NCBI GenBank assembly: GCA_033549345.1 | Contig: JAWSUT010000038.1 | Span: 1-19,158 of the forward strand | Length of the DNA: 19,158 nt | Source: JAWSUT01 sp033549345 | GTDB taxonomy: Bacteria > Bacillota > Dethiobacteria > Dethiobacterales > Dethiobacteraceae | Reading direction: 5' to 3' | Part shown: one piece after another, positions 14,248-19,158 of the stretch | Numbering within the stretch: position 1 is the stretch's first letter | How the letters are laid out: the number at the start of each line of letters is the position of its first letter | Notes under the pieces: model-generated | Databases searched by the model: none | What the model was told of the DNA's origin: nothing | Seen by the model: the letters and a program-made list of their open reading frames with translations, nothing else | Program-made: the position numbers and the translations under genes

Positions 14248-15060
14248 CTAATACTCGTCCAGCGTCAGTTTCTGCATGATCCGTTTTCCTTCCTTAAATG
14301 AAGCCACTTCCCGGTAGCCCAGTTTATACAGCACCAGGGCGGCACGCCGCAGTCCGCTGCCCACATCCTGAGGCCTGTGGGCATCGGATCCCAGTGTGAC
14401 AGGCACTCCCATTTCATAACAGGTTGCCAGGAAAGCTTCCCCGGGATAAGATTCTCCCACCGGGGCACGCCAGCCTGAGCTGTTAATTTCCACACAAATG
14501 TCGGCCGCTTTGAGAGCCCGGCACGTACCCTCAAGCACATGGCTCCAGTCCCGGCGTGGAAAAAAAGAAAATTTCTTGACCACATCCAGATGGCCGGCTA
14601 TCTGAAACAGGCCGCTTTGCGCCATTTGGCGCACAACGGAAAAATAACGGTCATAGAGCTCATCAATATCTTTATCGTTATACTGATTAATATGTCCGGG
14701 ATGAGTAAAGTCCCACCCGTCGAGAAAATGGATGGAGCCGATTACGTAATCGAATGGATAGGCCGCCAGCAGTTTGGCCGTCTCTTTTTCCCGGCCGGGG
14801 AGATAGTCCATCTCCACACCCAGCCGGACAGGTATCTCTGCCGCAGCCTGCAGCTCTCTGACATCCTCAATATAGTCTGTCAGTTCATCCGGCCGCATGC
14901 TCACCGGCTTTTCGGGTGTAACGCCCAGCATCCCGAGCGGAAAGTGGTCGGCAAACCCGATCTCCGCCAGGCCTTTTTTTTGTGCAAACACCAGGTATTC
15001 CGCCATATCTCCGCAGGCATGGCAGCAGCGTGCCGTGTGAATGTGATAATCCAGTATCAT
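14248..15060 (-). CDS. hisK: Histidinol-phosphatase, PHP type
   Basis: This 270-residue PHP-superfamily phosphatase should convert histidinol phosphate to histidinol, the step before HisD. Metal-ligand motifs are DYHIHT (H6, H8), FADHF (H39), GVEMDY, GSIHF, AGHLD and the C-terminal GSDAH. Length matches the Bacillus-type enzyme (about 268, also called HisJ). It begins 6 bp after hisIE and closes the his cluster, which supports the histidine role over other PHP functions. The 38 bp that follow before the Rrf2 gene are AT-rich and hold no clear promoter or terminator. Confidence 0.9.
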   Translation of the reverse strand: MILDYHIHTARCCHACGDMAEYLVFAQKKGLAEIGFADHFPLGMLGVTPEKPVSMRPDELTDYIEDVRELQAAAEIPVRLGVEMDYLPGREKETAKLLAAYPFDYVIGSIHFLDGWDFTHPGHINQYNDKDIDELYDRYFSVVRQMAQSGLFQIAGHLDVVKKFSFFPRRDWSHVLEGTCRALKAADICVEINSSGWRAPVGESYPGEAFLATCYEMGVPVTLGSDAHRPQDVGSGLRRAALVLYKLGYREVASFKEGKRIMQKLTLDEY

Positions 15061-15066
15061 CGTCTT

Positions 15067-15684
15067 TTACCCTTCTGCCGGCTTATGGCGGCGGGACAGT
15101 TCACTTAGTACTTCGGAGAGAGCCACATCTTTTTGCGCCAGAAGCACCAGCAGGTGAAACAGCAGGTCGCCGGACTCATAGATTAGCTCTTTTCTGTCTT
15201 CGTTTTTGGCCGCAATAATCACTTCGCCCGCTTCCTCACCCACTTTTTTAAGAATGCGATCCAGTCCTTTGGCAAACAGACCGGCCACATAAGACCCTTC
15301 GGGCCTGTTGATTTTGCGCTCCGCAATAATCCGCTCCAGCTCGGCCAGAAAATGTTCTGTTTTTGTGTCGCCGTCGGAGAGACTGCGGTAAAAACAGGTA
15401 GCCGCTCCGGTATGGCAGGCGCTGCCCGTTTGCTCCACATGCACCACCAGCGCATCGCCGTCACAGTCATAATCAATTCTACGCACAGTCTGGATGTGAC
15501 CGGACGTAGCTCCTTTGTGCCACAGCTCGTTGCGGCTGCGGCTGTAAAACCAGGTCTGGCCTGTCTCCATTGTTTTCTTCAGCGATTCTTCATTCATATA
15601 AGCCAGCATTAAAACACGGCCGGTCTGCACATCCTGAATTACAGCCGGAATCAGGCCGGCTTTGTCAAACTTCAGTGTCGTCAT
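15067..15684 (-). CDS. hisI: Bifunctional phosphoribosyl-AMP cyclohydrolase / phosphoribosyl-ATP pyrophosphatase
   Basis: This 205-residue fusion carries out steps two and three of histidine synthesis. Residues 1 to about 110 are HisI: WFYSRSRNELWHKG, the DYDCDGD metal site (D71, D73, D75) and zinc cysteines C74, C90 and C97. Residues from about 112 on are HisE: EGSYVAGLFAKG at 129-140, then KKVGEEAGEV and the ESGDLLFHLLVLL helix. Both halves look intact. The ATG at 15684 gives the normal MTTLKFDKAG start and overlaps the end of hisF by 20 bp; the frame upstream to 15777 lies inside hisF. Also called hisIE. Confidence 0.95.
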   Translation of the reverse strand: MTTLKFDKAGLIPAVIQDVQTGRVLMLAYMNEESLKKTMETGQTWFYSRSRNELWHKGATSGHIQTVRRIDYDCDGDALVVHVEQTGSACHTGAATCFYRSLSDGDTKTEHFLAELERIIAERKINRPEGSYVAGLFAKGLDRILKKVGEEAGEVIIAAKNEDRKELIYESGDLLFHLLVLLAQKDVALSEVLSELSRRHKPAEG

Positions 15685-16441
15685 AACGGACGGGCACCCC
15701 CCGCTCCAAAAGATAGCGCTTGACTTCGGCCACAGAAAATTCCCTGTAATGAAACACGGAAGCGGCCAGGGCCGCATCTGCCCGGCCTTGGGTCAGCGCG
15801 TCATAAAAATGCTCCATTGTTCCGGCGCCGCCCGAGGCAATCACCGGAATATGCACAGCCTGGGCCACAGCAGCGGTGAGGCGTAGATCATAGCCGTCCT
15901 TGCTGCCGTCACAGTCCATGCTTGTCAAAAGAATCTCGCCGGCACCGCGCTTCTCTCCCTCGCAAACCCAGGCAAGCGCCGATTTCCCCGTTGGCTTGCG
16001 GCCCCCGTGGGTATAGACCTCCCAGTCGTTCATCTGAGGGTTCCACTTGGCATCCACCGCCAAAACAATGCACTGGGAACCGAAGCGCTCGGCACCGGCT
16101 GTAATCAGCTCCGGGTTTTGCAGAGCCGCCGTATTGAGCGACACCTTATCGGCACCGGCCACCAGAATCTGCCGGACATGCTCCAGTTCACTAATCCCGC
16201 CGCCCACAATAAAGGGGATAAAAACCTGCTCGGCGGTGCGGCGCACCACATCAAGCATGGTTCCCCGCCCCTCGTGGGAGGCGGTGATATCCAGAAACAC
16301 AAGTTCATCGGCGCCGGCCAAATCATAAAACCGGGCCAGTTCCACCGGGTCACCGGCGTCGCGCAGATTGACAAACTGGGTACCTTTGACAACGCGGCCC
16401 TCTTTGACATCCAGACAGGGAACAATCCGTTTGGCCAGCAT
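15665..16441 (-). CDS. hisF: Imidazole glycerol phosphate synthase, cyclase subunit
   Basis: This 258-residue TIM-barrel protein uses ammonia from HisH to convert PRFAR to imidazole glycerol phosphate and AICAR. It begins MLAKRIVPCLDVKEGRVVKG with catalytic D11 and has the second catalytic D130 in VLAVDAKWN. Phosphate-binding loops VGGGIS and ASGGAG are present. Length matches the family (about 253-258). The ATG at 16441 has a G6 tract 8 nt upstream and begins 1 bp after the hisA stop; the open frame further upstream to 16513 is inside hisA. Confidence 0.97.
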   Translation of the reverse strand: MLAKRIVPCLDVKEGRVVKGTQFVNLRDAGDPVELARFYDLAGADELVFLDITASHEGRGTMLDVVRRTAEQVFIPFIVGGGISELEHVRQILVAGADKVSLNTAALQNPELITAGAERFGSQCIVLAVDAKWNPQMNDWEVYTHGGRKPTGKSALAWVCEGEKRGAGEILLTSMDCDGSKDGYDLRLTAAVAQAVHIPVIASGGAGTMEHFYDALTQGRADAALAASVFHYREFSVAEVKRYLLERGVPVRYDDTEV

Positions 16442-16442
16442 C

Positions 16443-17171
16443 TTACGCGCCCCCCGCCAGAGCCAGCGCCTCTTGGAGGTCGACCCGCCCGGTGTAGAGC
16501 GCCTGGCCCACAATCACGCCGCTGACACCCAGCGGCTCCAGCTCCAGCAGGCTTGCTATATCCTGGATGGATGAAACGCCGCCCGAGGCAATGATGCGCA
16601 GGGGCGTCGCCTTGGCCATCTCCCGCAGCGCCGCCAGGTTTGGCCCCTGCAGTGTTCCGTCCCTGTAAATATCGGTGTAGATAATTTCCTTTACACCGAG
16701 CGTGGCAATCTTCTGCGCCAGGTAGACCGCAGTCAGCTCCGATTCTTCCACCCAGCCGCGAATAGCCACACGCCCGGCGCGGGCATCAATCCCCACCATC
16801 ACCTGGCCGGGAAATTCCCTTGTTAACTCGCCCACCACCGCAGGCTCCGTTACGGCAACCGTACCCAGAATCACCCGGGCCACACCGCGCGAGAACAGGT
16901 CCCTCGCCGCGGCAGCATCACGGATACCGCCGCCGACCTGCACGGGAATGCGCACAGCACGGGCAATGCGGCCGATGACATCCGCATTTTTCAGCCCACC
17001 CGCAAAAGCCCCGTCCAAATCCACCAGATGGAGCCGTTCCGCCCCTTCTGCTTCCCAGCGGCGGGCTGCTTCCACCGGATCCTGATGATAAACCGTTTCC
17101 TTATCCAGCTCACCGTGAACCAGCCGCACGCAGCGGCCGTCACGGATATCGACAGCAGGAATAATTAACAT
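16443..17171 (-). CDS. hisA: ProFAR isomerase
   Basis: This 242-residue TIM-barrel enzyme isomerises the aminoaldose ProFAR to the aminoketose PRFAR. The start MLIIPAVDIRDGRCVRL carries the catalytic D8, and the second aspartate is D129 in VGIDARAG. The phosphate loop VGGGIR and the C-terminal IASGGVSS are present. The sequence shows the internal half-barrel similarity to HisF expected in this family. Its start overlaps the end of hisH by 7 bp. Confidence 0.97.
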   Translation of the reverse strand: MLIIPAVDIRDGRCVRLVHGELDKETVYHQDPVEAARRWEAEGAERLHLVDLDGAFAGGLKNADVIGRIARAVRIPVQVGGGIRDAAAARDLFSRGVARVILGTVAVTEPAVVGELTREFPGQVMVGIDARAGRVAIRGWVEESELTAVYLAQKIATLGVKEIIYTDIYRDGTLQGPNLAALREMAKATPLRIIASGGVSSIQDIASLLELEPLGVSGVIVGQALYTGRVDLQEALALAGGA

Positions 17172-17773
17172 TCCACCAACCTCCCGTAATTGGCCAGGAT
17201 TTTCAGGCCCAGACGGCTGCTTTTTTCCGGATGAAACTGAATACCGAATACATTGCCGTGCTGGACCACCGCAGTAAATTCCGTGCCGTAATCCGCCGTT
17301 GCCAACGTCACGGCCGGGTCAGACGGACGGACATAATATGAGTGCACAAAATAAAAATAATCTCCGTCTTTGACACCGGCCAGGAGCGGATGCTCCCGTT
17401 TGACATTGAGCTGGTTCCAGCCAACCTGCGGCACCTTCAGTTCTTCACGAAAGAACACCACGTCACCGGCAATCAGACCCAGCCCGCTGTGGTCACCCAT
17501 TTCTTCACTGCGGTCAAAAAGAAGCTGCAGGCCCAGGCAAATACCCAAAAGGGGCACTCCCTTTGCGACCCGGCTTTTGATTGTCCTCTCCAGTCCGCTC
17601 TGCCGCAGGCTCTCCATGGCCTGGCCGAACGCACCCACACCGGGTAAGACAAGGCCGTCTGCCGCTTCCAGGTCTTTGGGGTCGCCGGAAATCATTGCGG
17701 GAAACCCGGCCTGGGCAAAGCTGTTCTGGACGCTGCGGAGGTTGCCCACTCCGTAATCTATGATGACAATCAT
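17165..17773 (-). CDS. hisH: Imidazole glycerol phosphate synthase, glutaminase subunit
   Basis: This 202-residue class I glutamine amidotransferase supplies ammonia to HisF. The catalytic triad is visible: C79 in LLGICLGLQLLF, and H181 and E183 in FHPEKS. DYGVGNLRSV at 6-15 and the PGVGAFG oxyanion-strand motif at 44-50 are typical. The ATG at 17773 has GGAGG 11 nt upstream. It is separated from hisB by 78 bp, the largest gap in the his cluster, which contains a small inverted repeat. Confidence 0.96.
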   Translation of the reverse strand: MIVIIDYGVGNLRSVQNSFAQAGFPAMISGDPKDLEAADGLVLPGVGAFGQAMESLRQSGLERTIKSRVAKGVPLLGICLGLQLLFDRSEEMGDHSGLGLIAGDVVFFREELKVPQVGWNQLNVKREHPLLAGVKDGDYFYFVHSYYVRPSDPAVTLATADYGTEFTAVVQHGNVFGIQFHPEKSSRLGLKILANYGRLVEC

Positions 17774-17809
17774 CTTCAGCCTGTCCTCCTGTCCATCTAT
17801 CTTATTCCA

Positions 17810-17840
17810 TAGCGAAAAGAAAAATCCTGCTAATTCGCTA
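17810..17840 (-). repeat. Inverted repeat in the hisB-hisH spacer
   Basis: Perfect 7-bp arms TAGCGAA (17810-17816) and TTCGCTA (17834-17840) flank a 17-nt loop. On the minus strand the loop holds GCAGGATTTTT, which also occurs on the plus strand at 38-48 near the terminator. The stem is short and no T run follows it, so it is not a good terminator. It could be a small dispersed element or an mRNA processing site. Confidence 0.4.
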
Positions 17841-17851
17841 GGTTATTCTTA

Positions 17852-18442
17852 CTATAATATCCCCTTTGTTGAAGGAATACCCTGCACGCGGGGGTCAGCG
17901 GCGGTGGCTTCATCCAGCGCCCGCCCCAGTCCCTTAAAGACCGCCTCAATGATATGATGTGTGTTGCGGCCGTTCAACAGTTTTACATGCAGCGCGCATT
18001 TGGCGCGGTTGACAAAGGCCTGCAAAAATTCTTCCACCAGCTCCGTCTCGAATGTTCCCAGGCGGCCGGCGGGCAGGTTTACATCACAGGAGAGATACGG
18101 CCGTCCCGACAAATCTATGGCAATCATCACCAGCGTTTCGTCCATCGGCAGTAAAAACGAGCCATAGCGCCTGATACCCGCCTTGTCGCCCAGAGCCTCG
18201 GCAAATGCATCGCCTAAAACCAGCCCCAGATCTTCCACCAGATGATGGGCATCCACCGGCAAATCACCCGCAGCGTTTACCGTCAGGTCAAAAAAACCAT
18301 GGCGCGCAAACAGTGTCAGCATATGCTCCAGAAACGGAATCCCAGTCGACAGCTCTGCATTGCCCCTGCCGTCGATGTTTAACGTCAGCTCAATGGCTGT
18401 CTCAGCCGTTTTGCGGCTGATCTTCGCTTCCCTTGTTTTCAA
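17852..18442 (-). CDS. hisB: Imidazoleglycerol-phosphate dehydratase
   Basis: This 196-residue enzyme dehydrates imidazole glycerol phosphate to imidazole acetol phosphate. It has the two manganese-binding histidine clusters DAHHLVEDLG and NTHHIIEAVFKG, and FLEHML near the N-terminus. It is the stand-alone dehydratase (about 195 residues), without the phosphatase domain of the enterobacterial fusion, which agrees with a separate PHP phosphatase in the cluster. The start is a TTG at 18442 with GGAGGG 6 nt upstream. It overlaps the 3' end of hisD by 41 bp, so translation is likely coupled. Confidence 0.95.
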   Translation of the reverse strand: MKTREAKISRKTAETAIELTLNIDGRGNAELSTGIPFLEHMLTLFARHGFFDLTVNAAGDLPVDAHHLVEDLGLVLGDAFAEALGDKAGIRRYGSFLLPMDETLVMIAIDLSGRPYLSCDVNLPAGRLGTFETELVEEFLQAFVNRAKCALHVKLLNGRNTHHIIEAVFKGLGRALDEATAADPRVQGIPSTKGIL

Positions 18443-19158
18443 GATACACCCTCCTCACTTTCACCGCCCGGGCGTGGGCGTCGAGCCCCTCCACAGCGGC
18501 CAGCCCTTCTATCGCTTTGGCCGAACGCAGCAGCGCTTCCGGCGGATAGTAAAGAATACTTGTCTTTTTCAAAAAATCATCCACCGACAGCACCGAGGAA
18601 AAGCGGGCTGCTCCCGCCGTGGGCAGCACATGATTGGGTCCGGCCCAGTAATCACCCACGGGTTCCGGGGTATAGGCTCCCAAAAACACCGCGCCGGCAT
18701 TTTGCACATCTTTTACTACTTCCCACGGATTGACAACCTGCAGCTCAAGATGCTCCGGCGCCAGGAAGTTGACAATCTTCATGGCTTCCGCCAGCGATTC
18801 CACCAGAATCATCGCTCCCTGCTGCTGCAGTGACGCCTTGGCCACGTCACAACGTTCCAGTAGAGCGCACTGCCGGGCCAGTTCCTTTTGCACATCAACG
18901 GCCAGCTGCTTCGATGTGGTAACGCAGTAGGCCGCCGCCAGCGGGTCGTGCTCCGCCTGGGACAGCAGGTCGGCTGCCACAAACTGGGCCCGGGCGCACT
19001 CATCGGCCACAACCAGTACCTCACTTGGCCCGGCCAGCATATCGATTCCCGCCGCACCGGAAACCTCCCGCTTTGCCAGCGTAACGTAGAGATTGCCCGG
19101 CCCCACGATTTTTGCCACCTTCGGTACGGTCTCCGTGCCGTAGGCCAGCGCCGCCACT
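18402..19158 (-). CDS. hisD: Histidinol dehydrogenase (5' end outside window)
   Basis: The C-terminal roughly 251 residues of HisD, the zinc enzyme that oxidises histidinol to histidine with NAD. Visible signatures are YGTETVPKV, IVGPGNLYV, AGPSEVLVVAD, the zinc-ligand segment LSQAEHDP, the catalytic PEHLEL and AGPNHVLPTAG. The full protein is about 430 residues, so around 180 N-terminal residues lie beyond the right edge; the first GTG in the window (19157) is an internal codon and not the start. hisB follows directly with a 41-bp overlap. Confidence 0.96.
   Translation of the reverse strand, partial: VAALAYGTETVPKVAKIVGPGNLYVTLAKREVSGAAGIDMLAGPSEVLVVADECARAQFVAADLLSQAEHDPLAAAYCVTTSKQLAVDVQKELARQCALLERCDVAKASLQQQGAMILVESLAEAMKIVNFLAPEHLELQVVNPWEVVKDVQNAGAVFLGAYTPEPVGDYWAGPNHVLPTAGAARFSSVLSVDDFLKKTSILYYPPEALLRSAKAIEGLAAVEGLDAHARAVKVRRVYLENKGSEDQPQNG

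Noticed and set aside
17852..17860. TATAAT on the plus strand near the hisB end
   Set aside because: There is no matching -35 and no plus-strand gene downstream; it overlaps the hisB stop region.

Overview
The window is a dense, almost fully coding stretch of bacterial chromosome. All 20 supported protein genes lie on the minus strand, so transcription runs from high to low coordinates. The content suggests a Gram-positive, endospore-former-related member of the Firmicutes, probably class Clostridia near the Peptococcaceae or Dethiobacter-like lineages. Reasons: strong GGAGG-type ribosome binding sites, several TTG starts, a SpoIIE-type PP2C phosphatase, a long RecJ with a C-terminal extension, a fused SecDF, and the secDF - lapA - recJ - rel - dtd order known from Bacillus and clostridia. 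The taxonomic call is inference; no rRNA or other marker is present.

Right part (14248-19158): a histidine biosynthesis operon in the order hisD (cut by the window edge) - hisB - hisH - hisA - hisF - hisIE - PHP-type histidinol phosphatase. Most genes overlap or nearly touch; a 78-bp gap with a small inverted repeat separates hisB from hisH. Together they carry the pathway from PR-ATP hydrolysis through IGP formation and dehydration to histidinol oxidation. hisG and hisC are not in the window.

Middle part (9078-14209): an Rrf2-family regulator with four cysteines in its C-terminal half, ogt (DNA repair methyltransferase), lgt (lipoprotein lipidation), aroC and aroB (shikimate pathway), a single-domain SpoIIE/PP2C-like phosphatase, and a small uncharacterised P-loop protein. 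The ogt-lgt-aroC-aroB-phosphatase chain is translationally coupled by overlaps or very short gaps.

Left part (283-9095): a new transcription unit begins at a perfect consensus housekeeping promoter (TTGACA, 17-bp spacer, TATAAT) embedded in the 3' end of the P-loop gene. It reads through a structured leader of about 115 nt into secDF (protein export), a cation diffusion facilitator, a LapA-like membrane protein, recJ (exonuclease), rel (bifunctional (p)ppGpp synthetase/hydrolase) and dtd (D-aminoacyl-tRNA deacylase). A hairpin terminator overlaps the secDF stop codon and another follows dtd.

The most unusual structure is a pair of identical 34-bp palindromic direct repeats that bracket dtd. 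One supplies the TGA stop of rel and the other the TGA stop of dtd. The leftmost 250 bp is non-coding and holds two hairpin terminators and a leftward promoter candidate with a 14-bp palindrome in its spacer. No CRISPR array, transposase, tRNA or rRNA was seen. Most of the window is ordinary housekeeping sequence, and I found no clear new multigene system.
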